Shown here one piece after another: positions 1-11,305 of a DNA stretch of 64,000 bases. The position numbers were made by a program, and so were the translations under genes. The notes beneath the pieces are model-generated. The model worked only from the letters and a program-made list of their open reading frames with translations. It did no database searches and was not told where the DNA came from. This DNA comes from Arion vulgaris (taxonomy: Eukaryota > Mollusca > Gastropoda > Stylommatophora > Arionidae). The stretch is taken from assembly GCA_020796225.1 (NCBI GenBank), contig CM036758.1, positions 61,715,274 to 61,779,273 on the forward strand, in the 5' to 3' direction. The first letter of the stretch is position 1, and each line of letters opens with the position of its first letter.

Positions 1-360
1 AGCCACAGAGATTGTGGTTTACAGAAGAATGCTGAAAAGTCCATGGACAGCGAAGAAAACAAATGTGGAGGTTTTAAATCAGGCCTGCAAACAAAGAAAC
101 CTTATCAAAAAGAATAAGTATCAGAAAATCAAAGTTCTTCGCGCACATAATGCGAAGAGAAGGTTTAGAACATTTGGTGACTACAGATAAAATTCAGGGA
201 AGGAGAGATCGTGGAAGACAGAGGGGAAGATGTTGGATGGCCTGACATCATGGTTCGACACAAGATTGACGTCAGAACTGATTACATGCACCAAGCAAAG
301 AGAGTTGTGAATAGACATGATCGCCTACGCCGGCAGGCATGACACTTGATTGATTGATTG
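1..360 (+). mobile_element. LINE 3'-end fragment with (TTGA)n tail
   Basis: Frames translate to the C-terminal tail typical of LINE polyproteins: an EIVVYRRMLKSPWT-like block, an R-rich GRRDRGRQR-like block and a terminal MIAYAGRHDT followed by a stop. The element ends in a short TTGA repeat (about 344-360), as expected for a target-primed 3' end. Frameshifts are present. The same family recurs at 13750-14000, 36813-37080, 47220-47665 and 53810-54170. Confidence 0.75.
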
Positions 361-550
361 AAAAAGCTCTCCAAAAAATAATACTTGGGATATTAACTGT
401 TGCATTTTCCGAAATGTGATGATACATTAGATTGGTTTGACATAAGGCAGGGAGTCAGACAATGCTGCATTTTGTCGCCTTGTCTGTGTAATACGAGTAT
501 ATATGCAGAAAACATCATGAGGAATGTCACAGAAGATATCACAGTTGTTT
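361..550 (+). mobile_element. LINE reverse-transcriptase scrap
   Basis: A short open stretch contains WFDIRQGVRQCCILSPCL, which corresponds to RT motif B (GVRQGCxLSP) followed by a degraded F/YNIYAE..IMR block. No other RT motif is next to it, so this is an isolated remnant. The following 550-690 shows nothing recognisable. Confidence 0.6.
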
Positions 551-689
551 ATTTGTTAAGTAGGGGATTAAAGCCTCTTTAAGCCGAGGAACGGCAATTT
601 CAACCTAAGGCGAACCTTTTATTGGTTATATCAGAGTGTGTAGGCGTAGACCAACAAACATGAAAAATAAGAATTGACTCCTTTCGGAG

Positions 690-1860
690 AATCCTTCTTC
701 TTCTTCTTCAGCGATCTCTGGTCATGCGCTTAATTTACTGTGGACCACAACTGGGCAGACAGCTTCAGGTCTGTCAGGTTTCCCAAAGCTTAGTTTTCAG
801 GTCGACTGGGTGTGGCCACATGTTGCTTCAGCTCACACAGAAGAGGACAGTCTTGCAGGATATGCTCTGGTGTCTGTTCTGCCTGCTGGCACTGGCAGAG
901 AGCTGTTTGACTTATTCCTAGTCTGTATAAGTGTTTGTTGAGTCTGCAGTGTCCGGTGCGTAGTCGAAATATAATGATCTGGTCTGTTCTGCTTAGGTCT
1001 TTGAGGAGTCTTTTCCATAATCATATCCAGTGTTTGTCTTCCAGTCTACTGCAGATTTTCTGTATGAGGTTTGACCTCTTGAAAAGACAAGGGTTGGTAA
1101 ATTTGCTCTTGGCACTGCCCTCCTTAGCTAAGACATCAGCACTCTCATTGCCTGCAATGCCACAGTGAGATGGAATCCACTGCAAGTGAATTTCTGCCTT
1201 TTCTGAAAGCTGAGCAAGTTCTCTTTGTAGTTTTTGTACTGTGCTGTCAGTGGATTTAGCCTCCAGGGCTTGTATAGCTGACAATGAGTCTGTAAGAAAT
1301 ACCATCTTGCTTGCAGCTGCTTGCAGCTTATTCATGTGCTGTGCTGCCATCAGAAGGGCTATGAGTTCTGCTTTGTAGTTGGAACATATTCTTCCAGTAG
1401 GAGCGCTAGAGACACAGTAGTAGCATCTGGGTGCCTAATGTACACTCCTGCTCCACCATTCATGGTTGCTCCATTGCCTGATCCATCTGTGTAAATTCTT
1501 ATCCAGCTGTCTTCTGGAAACATGTAATGGAGATGTTCCATTGTAATTGTTTTTTTTCACTAGATTAGGCTCGGCATCTTTGCTTAATAATTTAGGGATG
1601 GAGGTTGAGAAGTTTAGTGGTACTGAGTCTGGTTCCCAGTGATCAAAAAGCAATTCTTCAGGTATGGAATTATGATTTAGTAGTTCCAAGTATGACTTTC
1701 TTATTTCTTTTGCTTTGTGATTTAGACTTGTACGCTTTAGTCTGTTCTTTGTTCTAGCCGCCATTTTTTCATGCAGTGGATGGTGAGGCATTCTTTTGAT
1801 CCTTTCAGTCTGTAGAATCACTTTATGATAATCTTTAGATAGCAGAAAGGGCAATACCAT
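690..1860 (-). mobile_element. LINE C-terminal region with RNase H domain
   Basis: Read on the minus strand, two overlapping frames carry an RNase H domain. Visible are YTDGSG (first Asp), YKAELIALL (Glu), FLTDSLSAI (second Asp) and GNESADVLAKEG (last Asp), with the usual IPSHCGIAGNE lead-in, so all four catalytic acidic residues are kept. Upstream (1435-1860) is the poorly conserved linker between RT and RNase H. The 3' end lies near 690-720 beside a GAA-rich tail. The frame changes near 1360-1440, so it cannot make a full product. RNase H-bearing LINEs of the I/R1/Nimb type fit; the clade is an inference. Confidence 0.8.
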
Positions 1861-1865
1861 TCTTT

Positions 1866-2298
1866 TATAATCGGAGGAAGAGAAATACCTGAACTAAGAT
1901 ATGCGAACGGTACAGTGTTACTTTCAACATCACAAAAAAGGGATTGGGAAATTATTAGGGGGAAATGAAAGATAAAAGCGAAAAACAAAATCTATATTTC
2001 AATGTGGCAAAAACAAAATACTGACGTCAGATAAAATGAACATGACAAAACATTTTTATCAGCGGAGAGAAAGTAGAACATGTGAACAGTTTCGAGTATC
2101 TTGGTTCACTGTTAACAACAGATGAAAATGGGATGAAGGAAATTAAAAGAAGAACAAACATGGCTTTACAACAAAATAAACAACTAAAAACAGTATGGAA
2201 CGGAACTGATAGGAAAACAAAGCTCAGAATACTAAGAGCATGCATATTTATCTCACTGGCAATCTCATTCCTGTCTTTCCCTGTCTATAAACTAAAAT
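1866..2298 (+). mobile_element. LINE RT C-terminal fragment
   Basis: Frames include IGGREIPELRYANGTVLLS, a decayed version of the RT palm block ending in YADD, followed by FEYLGSLLTTDENGMKEIKRR and TKLRILRAC, the usual thumb-side block of non-LTR RTs. The catalytic YADD reads YANG, so it is inactive. Homology stops at 2299, where the segmental duplication starts. Confidence 0.7.
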
Positions 2299-2688
2299 GC
2301 CATGAGCAAATTATGAAAATTAAGAATTATCTCCTGTCGGAGAATGCAACATCCAAATTATATCCAAATTTAATATCCAAATTATATTTTTTGGAGAGCT
2401 TTTAAATGCACAGCGTAAAGGTCATTTCCTGTGTTATTCGAGCGACGGCGGTTCGAATAACTGTTGACCTCGTGTCTAAAAAAAACGTACAATTTTGAAT
2501 TTGTTTATTATATACATACGAGTCAAATCCTGTGTTTTGTCAATTTCAATTGTTGTTTTTTTCTGATACATACAACAGGTAGCAGTAAGTAGTGTAACTG
2601 CTGTATCAACATGAAAACTACAACTTTTACAAATTAAAAACGGGTAGCAAACAACTCAAAATAATACTAAACTGCAAGAGGACTAATG

Positions 2689-2931
2689 AGCGTCTGTAGC
2701 TCAAGCGGTAGTGAGCTCGATCACAGACCCAAGCGTACCTGGTTGAAACCCACGGTGGGCAAGTTTGGAAGCAAATTCGTTTCCGTGGGATTTTACAAAA
2801 GGTAAAAATAGACGACCGTTCAGAAAGCAATGGCAAACTACTGAATGTATAAGTGGTGCCTAGAAAATCAACGACTCGTTTACTGTGGTTGATGGCTACG
2901 TCCTTTGGATATGCCACGATTTTCATTTTCA
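2689..2931 (+). mobile_element. tRNA-derived SINE, family 1
   Basis: An A-box-like TAGCTCAAGCGGTAG near 2697 and a B-box-like GGTTGAAACCC near 2742 have tRNA spacing, and the rest is a non-tRNA tail ending in CCACGATTTTCATT. A second copy on the opposite strand at 48857-49091 shares head, body and tail, which defines the unit. A scrap of the same tail lies at 44620-44665. It is a retroposon, not a tRNA gene: no acceptor stem closes. Confidence 0.8.
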
Positions 2932-2949
2932 CAGAGCTAGAACCAAGTA

Positions 2950-3215
2950 TACCACTTTAGAGATTATAAATGCTGCCAGTATATGGCTCCATATAACAAA
3001 ACACCAGACTCAGACAACGTCCCTGCAGACCTACTCAAAGCATCTAAAGAGGTCTGAATAAGCTGGCTACACAGACTATGTCACTAATCAACCAAGTCTG
3101 GATCACATAGAAACACCAGATGAATGGAGGAATGCAACAATAGTTCCCATCTGGAAGAAGAGTAGCAAAAGGAAATGTATGAACTATAGAGGAATAGCGT
3201 TACTGAGTCACACGA
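2950..3215 (+). mobile_element. LINE RT N-terminal fragment
   Basis: Frames carry NKTPDSDNVPADLLKAS, then TPDEWRNATIVPIWKKSS and MNYRGIALLSHT. These are the finger-domain blocks of non-LTR RTs (PGxDxIPAELLK, W....VPIWKKG, NYRGI.LL). There is a frameshift and a stop between them. A related but separate copy lies at 20640-21085. Confidence 0.75.
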
Positions 3216-3565
3216 TAGCACTCTGGACACGTCCATAGATGCTCCGTTCTGTGCCTGAACAAATCTAGCAACCCAACACGTCAGTTCGATGTAGATTAAT
3301 CAATCTCTTTGCATATTTGGTATATCATTCTTTTTGCTATATCATCATGCACCAATATCATGCAACATCATGCACCAAATTCTTTACTTGATACTCTGAT
3401 CTTCAAACCCAACTTATGAATTGTGTTATTGTTAAGTGTACATGATCAGTTTCTTCTATTATTCTTGTATAAATAATACTTCTGATATTATTTGTTTGTT
3501 CTGAGAGAAAAGCGTTGGTTACATTGTATCACAATTTACATAGTCTGCACTATCTCCAGCTTTCA

Positions 3566-3650
3566 GTTCTTCTTCTTAGCGTTCATTCTTCATGGTCAAT
3601 TTTATCATTCTTTTTGTGATATATAATTGATCTTTGACAAGGATGACTGA
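3566..3650 (-). mobile_element. Fragment of CTT-tailed SINE, family 2
   Basis: The block starting TTCTTCTTCTTAGCGTTCA matches the tail half of the SINE defined at 17661-17905 and is truncated at its tRNA-like end. The following 3651-3900 shows nothing recognisable apart from a short palindrome at the GTATGGTACCATAC near 3686. Confidence 0.6.
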
Positions 3651-3954
3651 CGTTGAACTCCTGTTAAAATTAAGCCTACTTGTGTATGGTACCATACACG
3701 GTGTAGGTCAAGGCTACGTTTTTCCTCCAGCTTCAACTCAAAACAGCAATTTTAACAGATAATTTTTTTGTATTTGAGTTTTTATTCATACTTTATTTGT
3801 TTAGTCAGATTGCATTGATACAGCCCGTTGCAAGCACCACAACATGGTTGTGATTATGTCTAGTACTCCGACCCTGATTTCTGATCATCTCTTTCACTGT
3901 GTCTTAGACTTCAGAAACCATACTGACTTGATCCAACAATTTATCTACTTTCAG

Positions 3955-4026
3955 ATCACAATGGATGTTAAACCAATAAAACTATTTTTAGATGAAAAAA
4001 TCATGAAGTTGGAACCAGTCTGTAAA
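3955..4026 (+). CDS. Zinc-finger gene copy A, exon 1
   Basis: A polypyrimidine-tract acceptor (TATCTACTTTCAG) ends at 3954 and the ATG lies at 3961. The exon codes 22 residues, MDVKPIKLF... ending LEPVCK, and stops at the donor AAA|GTGAGT at 4027, in phase 0. The copy-B exon has the same 66-nt coding length and the same splice sites, and keeps the frame despite substitutions. This argues for a real coding exon. A 5' non-coding exon must lie upstream and was not found. It carries an MKLE motif fitting the SUMO consensus hydrophobic-K-x-E. Confidence 0.8.
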
Positions 4027-5353
4027 GTGAGTGAATTGTTTCGATCTTTTTTAAAAACATGTTATTATGGATCAGATTTATATGTTTGATTGCTAAAGAA
4101 AATAACTGATGAATGATTGAATAATAGAACTGACATCATTGCACTTTGGGGAATAGCCATGTGGATGCCAATCTCTTTCATACAGAGGATCTCACAGGCA
4201 GGACACAAACCCTGTAACACAATTGAGGGTAGTTGGAGTAATATTGGGGATGGTGGAAATTGGTATGAGTTCTCTTTTAATTAGTGCAAATTAATTTTGT
4301 CTGGACAGCAGTTGTCCATCGTATTATTATAGATTTTCATTTTCGATGAATATTTTTACTTCCTCAACTTGAATGATATCTACTTTTGACCATCAACTTC
4401 TGATATGGCTAGGAACTTAATCTCCCTTACATTGAGATCATGGATCACTTGAAAATAGTTCAATCACTTTATATAGGACACAGTTTGAGACAAGCACTGT
4501 ACCTCAACAGTCACTCCTGAAAAACTGGTGATAGATGTGGGATAATACTCACACATATCTGAATTATTCAAACACTGTTTGTTTCCAACCTATTATTGGA
4601 TTTTCTGGTCATCTAGACTTCTGCACAAGTTTGACATCTCACTTTATCAATAAATTGTTTTACCAGAGCTTGTTCCATTGATAAGTCCTTGATGGAAATT
4701 TAGGCACATGTCTGTACTCTGGTAAACCCAATATTGCCGCACCGAATAGGGCAAATGTTTCTTTGGAGGGACTCTTGCCCATAATCTATAGTTTGACACA
4801 GGATGTCTGTTTTTGACACATGGTTATTTGCTCTAGCCGTGTTTGTTAAAACAGAGAGTACCACAAGAAAGAACAGTTGGCTTGGATTGCAGACATTTCT
4901 CATTATATGAATGTGGCCTATAGCAACCCGTACTCCACTAGTGAGACAATTGAAGACAGTTGTTGGTTTCTACTGGTTTTTTTCTTTAACAGTGTGGTCA
5001 GTGGGACATACTTCAGAACTGGAGTCATTAAATATTAATTGTGATAACTAAAACTCTGTTATCATTTTTGTTATTCTTATGTTATAATAACATCTTTACA
5101 AATATATGTTAGCCACAGAGGTCGAAACATTTTTTTCAGATGCATCTGTCCTACACAAGAAGGGGCCTAACAGGGAACAATGTTATAGTCGTTCTTGGCA
5201 AATTTAAATATCACAATAAGAATGATCAAATTACTTGCAAAGAACTAGCGCAAACAAACATGATAGCTGCAAGTTGGCTGCCCAGACATCAGGACATAGA
5301 GATTTTGTAGCTACTTTATCCCAACATTTTCTTGTAATTTTCTATTGTTCCAG

Positions 5354-5422
5354 GCTGAAGGAAACATTGAAACTAATATGTCAGATGAAGTTATAAGTTT
5401 AAAACAGGAACAAGAATATCAG
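5354..5422 (+). CDS. Zinc-finger gene copy A, exon 2
   Basis: The exon lies between the acceptor TATTGTTCCAG (ends 5353) and the donor CAG|GTGAGTG (5423). It is 69 nt, 23 codons, phase 0 at both ends, and reads AEGNIETNMSDEV...LKQEQEYQ. The copy-B exon at 45898-45966 has the same length and splice sites with in-frame substitutions only. No known fold is seen; it is acidic and probably disordered. LKQE fits the SUMO consensus. Confidence 0.85.
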
Positions 5423-5454
5423 GTGAGTGAATACTTTTGTATAAAACTGCTAAC

Positions 5455-5813
5455 ATTTTCTGGGCTGAGATTAATAGTGAATAGAAACATGGAGAACATG
5501 TAAGGGAACAATAAAAGTTGCAGACATTCATCAATAGATGCCTGAGTAGGATACTCCATCTGCGATGGTATGACAGGTCTACAAACAAGGAACTCTTGGA
5601 TAGAACAGGACGACAGGTGGAACAAGAGATAAGGAGCAGAAAATGGCGATGGATATGACACACACTGGGGAAACCCCATACAGCATCACACGACAGGCTC
5701 TCTGATGGAACCCCCAGGGCAATAGAAGTAGGGGAGAACCTGGAGACGGAATGCAAGAAAATGTGGATAGATCTGGAAAAGCTGGATAGGCATTAGATAG
5801 ACAGGCTTGGAAG
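5455..5813 (+). mobile_element. LINE 3'-end fragment, private to copy A
   Basis: Frames read INRCLSRILHLRWYDR, then RKWRWI and a degraded GH-LRKP block, then a GRPK-type Arg-rich block and KMWIDLEKL. This is the C-terminal tail of CR1/L1-like LINE ORF2 proteins. Copy B has no insertion at the matching point (near 45990). The same family sits at 37590-37760 on the minus strand and 37800-38170 on the plus strand. Confidence 0.75.
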
Positions 5814-5823
5814 AAAAGAGATT

Positions 5824-6153
5824 TTTTTTTTTATCTTCTCGTCCGCTTTCAACTCAGACGAAGTTTCATCTCTGAAACTGATTTTGTGAAAATCCGTTTT
5901 TTCCAATTTCTTACAATGGCAGCAGCATGCATTTGTAAATTACTTTACACTGGCAGCCGTGTGCTCAATGTACTCGTAATTAGTATTCCTCGCCATACAG
6001 GCAGATTTTCTCTGACTTCAGAGGTACTCACATTATCGTCCTGAGTAAGACCAGGGACTCGAACAAATGCCGGGCAGTAGGTTCGAACCCGAGCTATGAG
6101 ACGTCTCACAGCTAGCAGGCCGAGCTACTATCAACTACTCTAGGCAGTCCCCT
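5824..6153 (-). mobile_element. tRNA-derived SINE, family 3, with target-site duplication
   Basis: On the minus strand the head has TAGTAGCTCGGCCTGC (A-box-like) and GGTTCGAACC (a perfect B box, near 6092), and the element ends in a poly(A) tract at 5824-5832. The 10-bp direct repeat AAAAGAGATT flanks it exactly at 5814-5823 and 6154-6163. It landed at the end of the preceding LINE fragment. The tRNA part looks shorter than a functional tRNA gene and lacks a closing acceptor stem. Confidence 0.9.
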
Positions 6154-6989
6154 AAAAGAGATTAATAGTCCCAGAACACATTCATGCAGTGAACAAATAA
6201 AATCAATATATTTTTTTAATTTATGTCAGTCATAAAACAAGAAATGTAAAACCTATGGTTGATGTGATTTCTAATGTGCTATGATGGTACCTTTTCTACA
6301 TTTCAACCCACGTTTGTTTGAAGGTAAAAATAAAGTGGTCTGAATGTGATACCCTTTGTAACTGGAAGATTCAATATTCTGACACTGCATATGATCTTTG
6401 TGTGTACATTGCATTGAATTGCTAACAAATATTTTAGATACTTATTTATTGTTCTGTAGATGCACAAATAACAGGTGGATTGAAGTGTGAAATCAGGAAA
6501 AGAATAGGAGTTGTCAAGATTGTATTCAACAATAGATGACAGATTTTAACATCCAAATAAATATTAAGATATAAAAATGAGAGTTCCCAGGTCCCATATA
6601 CTTTTTTATGATACAGACACATGGACCCAGATTAAGCACCTAGAAAACAAAAATAGTCATAGTGTGGATTTATAGAAGAATTGTGGGTATTTATTTGACA
6701 CAGAAACTATCAAATGAGGCAGTCTAGGAAATGTTCAGAAGAGAGTGTTCTTGAAGAAGATGAAGCAGAAGGAAATCATATTTTGTACACAAACAGGTAT
6801 ATTGTACAAGATGCCATAAAGCAAATGCAGTGACCTACCAGCTGGCACCATTTCTACAACACCAAAAGATCAAGATGGAAGTGAAAACAACATATGATGA
6901 AAAGTATTTTTCTACCAACACTTTGTTACCAGTGCCAAGCTTGGTACCTGACAGCAACACACCACAGAAAGCTCACAGCGCGTGAAATG

Positions 6990-7345
6990 AAATGCTTGAG
7001 GAAGACAGTGGGGTCAAAGTAAAGATAGACTACGAAATGAAGACATCAAAAGCAGAATGGGTATAACTTCATGCACTGAATACATCGAAAGACAACAAAT
7101 GCAATGGTTTCGACATTTAATGAGAATACAACCAACCACCAAAAACAGCATACAATAAAAGAGATCAGGTACTAGAGCCAAGGGAAGACCAAGAAGAATT
7201 TGGATAGACAATATGAAGACCACATCAAATAAACATGGATATAACACAAGTGCGACTCATCTGGCCCTGGAACACAAATTAAAGCTCCCACCCTATGCTT
7301 AATGGCAAGAGTGGACAACCAATTCCATCATCCACCTGGAGAAAT
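6990..7345 (+). mobile_element. LINE 3'-end fragment shared by both copies
   Basis: Frames read RLRNEDIKSRMGITSCTEY, IERQQMQWF, a degraded GHLMRI block and a GRPRRIW-like block. It is also present in copy B at about 47980-48290 with the same ends, so it inserted before the duplication. It is frameshifted in both. Confidence 0.75.
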
Positions 7346-7463
7346 ACAATAGACATAAGATCTATAGAAATAGAAGAAATCTATTAATATCACAAGATTT
7401 ATTACCGACATTTCATACAGTTTGTGTTTAAAAGAGACTTTGACTTGACATTTTTGTTTTCAG

Positions 7464-7509
7464 ACACAAAAAGTAAAGTTGGAAACTGAAGATAATGATG
7501 AAGTGAAAG
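7464..7509 (+). CDS. Zinc-finger gene copy A, exon 3
   Basis: A 46-nt microexon lies between TTTTGTTTTCAG (ends 7463) and the donor GAAAG|GTGAAG (7510). It reads TQKVKLETEDNDEVK plus one base, so it leaves phase 1. The G joins AA at 11803 to give a Glu codon, and exon 4 then reads on in frame through LFSHT to the internal ATG at 11820. Copy B (48656-48701) has the same length and phase. VKLE fits the SUMO consensus. Confidence 0.85.
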
Positions 7510-7659
7510 GTGAAGTTGTTATTTACTTATATATATATAATATATGTTAAATAATACAAGTTTGTTTTTGTTTACTTTTGAGAAACATTTTTCTCTGTAA
7601 CTCATACTATTTTTCAGGCCATGTGTTTACCTGTATTACTTGTTCAGTTGGACATAAAA

Positions 7660-7805
7660 AGACATGAAGGGCTGGAGAAGACCATCATGGAAGGAGGCAT
7701 ACCGGCAAAGAGAAGAAGAGGAAGACCACAGAGAAGATGGATTCAGGATGTAACTGATGGTTTGAACATGATGGCTGCATAGGCAGGATATCTGGCCTAT
7801 GAGAG
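7660..7805 (+). mobile_element. LINE 3'-end fragment, private to copy A
   Basis: The frame reads KRHEGLEKTIMEGGIPA, RRRGRPQRRWIQDV and DGLNMMAA, a LINE C-terminal tail. Together with the adjoining Penelope-like copy it fills an insertion that copy B lacks: B passes from CTTGTTCAG straight to TTCTATATCC at about 48825. Confidence 0.75.
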
Positions 7806-7811
7806 AAAACA

Positions 7812-9232
7812 TGTAAAAACAAAGTACTATAGTTTTACAAAATACAGAAACAGTGACGATATACAGCAACATTTCGACCCAAAGGCCCTTATCAAGCAAA
7901 CGATACAACAAGAATGACGGATTTCGAGAAACACTACAAATGGACGATTACATATGGAAACATTCAAACCTATCTAATGAAAACCTGGAATAAAAACGAA
8001 CAACGAAATGAGTGCAACACAAAAACCGAAAGTGGAAAAGAAGAGAAACAATAAACAATTAAGTGAATATATATAACTTATATATATGAAGCAAATACAC
8101 ATATAGATTACAAGGCATGAGATGAGAACGTACTAAGAAGCATAGGAATGTACTGCGTTGAGTCCAAGAGGTCACAAGGTGCCATACAACGAAATAAAAC
8201 GGTTCTCCAGGGCAAATTGACTGCGATCATCAGAGGAACATGATCGGATGACTGTGACCTGGACATCACAAGCTCCTGAATGGCCAGTATCATTGAAATG
8301 AGTGGCTACAGGGGAGACAGAACATTGGCGTATATCGCGCAAGTGTTGGGCGAATCGGTCACTGAGCCTCTTGCCGGTTTCCCCAATATAGGCCTTGTTG
8401 CACCATTTGCAGGTGATGGCATAGATGATATTACGGGACTCACATGTGAAACTGTCTTGAATGACATACATGGCTTTTGGAAAAGAAACAGTGCGAGTCT
8501 GTATTACATATGCACACGTATAGCAGCATCGACGGCCACACTGGATGGTACCAAAGTGACTCTGGATATTAGGCTTGAGGCGACTGTGCACCAACATATC
8601 TTTAAGACTTCTGTCCCATCTGTACGCCACAAAAGGATAGTGTTGGAAGACTGAACGTGTCTCAGGATCAGACTGAAGAATAGGGAGATGATGAAATAAG
8701 ACCTTTTTCACCAGGGAACTATGAAGGTGGAAAGTTAAGATAAGTTTAACCCTGTCAGAATTGGAAGTTCTATGTTGGTTGGAAAGGGCCTCCTGGCGAG
8801 CAATTAGCTGAACCCAATGCATGGCAGATGTAAGCACATTCTCCGGGTATAGGCGCTTGCGAAAGAAATAAAGCATCTTGTGAGCTCTATCGAGAAAATC
8901 ATCTTCCTTGCTACAGAGGCGAGCGTAAGAGTTGAGAGAAAAGTAAAGAGTCACGACAAGCCATCGGATGGGAAGAGGTATACAGAAGAAAACTATGTGC
9001 ATCAGTAGGCTTATAGTATACTGATGTAGTGCTGGTGATGTCAAGAAAGTTGACACAAGAGGTAGAGATGTGAGAGGTAAACCGAATAGCCGGATTGAAG
9101 ACATTAATGAAATTAATGAAGCGTGACAGATCAGCTTCAGGCATATCGGTAATTCCAATACAATCATCAATATATCTATGATACACGGACGGAAGAGGGA
9201 AATTCCGTCTATGAGAGAGAAATTCTGGAGGA
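7812..9232 (-). mobile_element. Penelope-like retroelement, 5'-truncated copy
   Basis: On the minus strand two frames carry the back half of a Penelope-like RT, with the catalytic RYIDDCIG at about 9180-9157, then NFLDIT, YKPTDAHSFL and SSHP. A Cys-rich linker (CGRRCCYTCAYV) and a GIY-YIG endonuclease follow (IIYAITCKWCNKAYIGETG near 8430-8370). The RT part switches frame near 8930. The 3' tail runs to about 7812 and contains TTTGGGTCGAAATGTTGC. This is the same subfamily as 40605-43520. RT plus GIY-YIG defines the endonuclease-bearing Penelope-like elements. Confidence 0.88.
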
Positions 9233-9489
9233 CTATTGGGGTGGCAAAGTTCTGCTCAGGACAAGCTATTTGATGATGATGATGGCTTGGTCGGTTCTAT
9301 ATCCTACTTACCTACATTATATGGGAAGTTAAAAGTTGTGTTAAAGCATTGTTGTGTATGGAACCCATGCTTTTTTAGTCAACAGTTTACCGCAAGCAAC
9401 TGCAGTAGTATGAAACAAAATCTATACAGAATTCATTGAAAGATTTGCTGTTCAGTTTGCATTGTGGATTTAAGATCCCTCATAATAAA

Positions 9490-9835
9490 AAATAATAATT
9501 CCTCTCGTACGTTATACGTTACATAGGGCCTGCAAGTAATTTCTCCATACCGCTCTATCCTGGGCAACTCGCTCAATCTCCTCCATGGAACTGAGACCGA
9601 TATTTCCTGCCTCTCTCAGCAAAGTTCAGTTCAGGGTCTCCTTAGGTCGACCTCTCTTTCTTGAACCCTTTGCATCCCACTTCAATGCCTGCTTTGATAT
9701 TCTTTGATCATTTCTCCTCAAGGTGTGCCCAACATATCTCCATCTTCTCTTTCTTATAACAGTTGTCACTAGTGGTTGACCAGACATGTCTCTGATTTCA
9801 TCACTTCTCCTGAATTCGTTCCATTTTATATTCAT
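9490..9835 (-). mobile_element. LINE 3'-end fragment, private to copy A
   Basis: On the minus strand it reads NIKWNEFRRSDEIRDMSGQ, RRWRYVGHTLRRNDQRISK, QALKWDAKGSRKRGRPKE, a very well-kept LINE C-terminal tail, then an AQDR-type block and an ATT-rich tail at 9490-9505. Copy B reads straight through the matching point (CCCTCATGCATCC near 49245), giving an empty site. Confidence 0.85.
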
Positions 9836-10555
9836 GCATCCTGAATAAAATTGAGAGAGGATTTAATTGGAGTCTCAGAGATGCAGTGCACCAGAAGAAG
9901 TTTGAAATGAACATGTATCAGTAGAACTGGATGTCTGAGTGCAGAATGAAGAATGTGTTTAACCAGCCAACCACAGGCACCATCAGTACGCATACCATTA
10001 CACCTTTCTACCAATTGTTTCATAACATCAGGCCACAATCTTTCAACTCTCTTTCCCCAGTTCTTCTTCATGTTCTCTTTGGACATCCAGGTTTTCCTTT
10101 CCCATTATCTGTTCATTGGAGAACTATCCTAGCCAATGCCACTACTGACATACAGTTTGTTCTTTTCCAAAGCTCTGCATTTGTGATCGTATTGGTCCAG
10201 AAAATTGCGATGTTTTTTCGTAAAATTTATTTTGGAATGTCTCCAACTTTGTATATGATATTGTAGGTCATTTTCCAGCACTCACTACTGTATAATAACA
10301 CTCATAGAACACTTTCTAAATATTTTAAGTTTTGTTTCAGAATTTAATCCTTTTGGCATCAAATGTTTTGTTGATGATGACAAAAATTTGACTTTCTTGA
10401 TTTTTCCAATTATGTCCTTTTCCAAATCACTGTCTTGCAATACTGTACTTGTCAGGTATACAAAATCTTGAACTTCTTTAATGATGTAATTTTGTAACAT
10501 TATTGACTTTCTAATTTTTGATTGTTTCTTATTATTTTTGTTTTTCATATTAACT
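9836..10555 (-). mobile_element. LINE RT C-terminal fragments shared by both copies
   Basis: On the minus strand 10285-10548 reads VQDFVYLTSTVLQDSDLEKDI and SETKLKIFRKC, the RT thumb block of L1/CR1-like LINEs. 10050-10270 continues with an FxxKCLRxIxxIFW-like block, and 9840-10080 with CPKENMKKNWGKRVERLW. A plus-strand scrap NQPTTGTIS at 9955-10000 resembles the tail of the RNase H LINE at 38960-39752, so at least two elements overlap here. Copy B matches at 49250-50110. Confidence 0.65.
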
Positions 10556-10561
10556 TTTAAG

Positions 10562-10728
10562 TTCTATTGTGACGTAGAGGTAATGTGCTTGACTATTATT
10601 CCAAAGGTAGTTGGTTCGCTTCTCTGGAGCCATCAGGATATTTTACCAGATATCCCTGATCTTAGTACATGTGAGATTGAGTTCCTAGTCCTATCGGAGA
10701 TGGGCGATAAAACATAGGTCTCATGATG
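10562..10728 (+). mobile_element. tRNA-derived SINE, family 4
   Basis: GACGTAGAGGTAATGTGCTT (A-box-like), GGTTCGCTTCTC (B-box-like), then a tail containing ATCAGGATATTTTACCAGAT and GGGCGATAAAACATAGG. It is shared with copy B at about 50120-50275, so it is older than the duplication. Confidence 0.7.
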
Positions 10729-10985
10729 ACCCAGGTTAAGAGGAGAAAACATTGATGTGTCAGCACACCATTTGGAAGATACAGCAGAGTGTCACAAGAT
10801 ACGCACTTGAGTTAAACAAGCAAGGAAAATGGGACGTCCTAAACAGACCTGGAGACAGAATCTTCTGGAGGTACTGAAGGATGCTGGACTATCCTGGGAA
10901 GCTATAAAGAAAACATCAAGAGAAAGAGAAAAGTGGCAAGCAACTGTTGATGCCCTATGCTTCACAAGGAGTATAGGATGAGTAA
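10729..10985 (+). mobile_element. LINE 3'-end fragment shared by both copies
   Basis: The frame reads MGRPKQTWRQNLLEVLKDAG, LSWEAIKKTSRERE, KWQATVDALC, the C-terminal tail of a LINE polyprotein. Copy B holds the same piece at 50280-50460, where it breaks off earlier. Confidence 0.8.
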
Positions 10986-10989
10986 GTGT

Positions 10990-11305
10990 GTGTATATATA
11001 TGTATACACAGAAGCATGGACAGAGCTGATATCATCAATGCGGTACGCTCTCATTTATGTGACATGAGCGAGTATCATACACTGAAAAGTGTTCGAAAAT
11101 TAAGCATTAAGTTTGGACATGCCAGACAGCGTCGTCTTCATGGTAGAGAGAGAAGATATACTAATCAGCTTCTCATGGGTACAGTGAGCAAATGGACTTT
11201 GGTATGGTTGCTACAGCAGAGGACAGAGCATGAATGGGAATGCCCAATGCGCCATGACGTCGATCACATTGTGTGTATATATATATATGTTATTATACAA
11301 TAGTG
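10990..11305 (+). mobile_element. LINE C-terminal tail after RNase H, private to copy A
   Basis: The frame beginning MDRADIINAVRSHL runs through RLHGRERRYTNQLLMGTVS and TLVWLLQQRTEHEWECPM. This matches the post-RNase H tail of the LINE family seen at 38960-39752 (MDRG..., FNQRATGTISMHTLRYLL). TGTGTATATATAT tracts border it on both sides. No copy is seen at the matching place in B. Confidence 0.7.

Noticed and set aside
6050..6153. Possible tRNA gene on the minus strand
   Set aside because: A and B boxes are good, but there is no closing acceptor stem, a long tail with poly(A) follows, and target-site duplications flank it: it is a SINE. The same goes for 2689-2760.
8280..8654. A 124-codon plus-strand frame over the Penelope-like element
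   Set aside because: It is the shadow of the GIY-YIG coding strand; the minus strand holds the known motifs.
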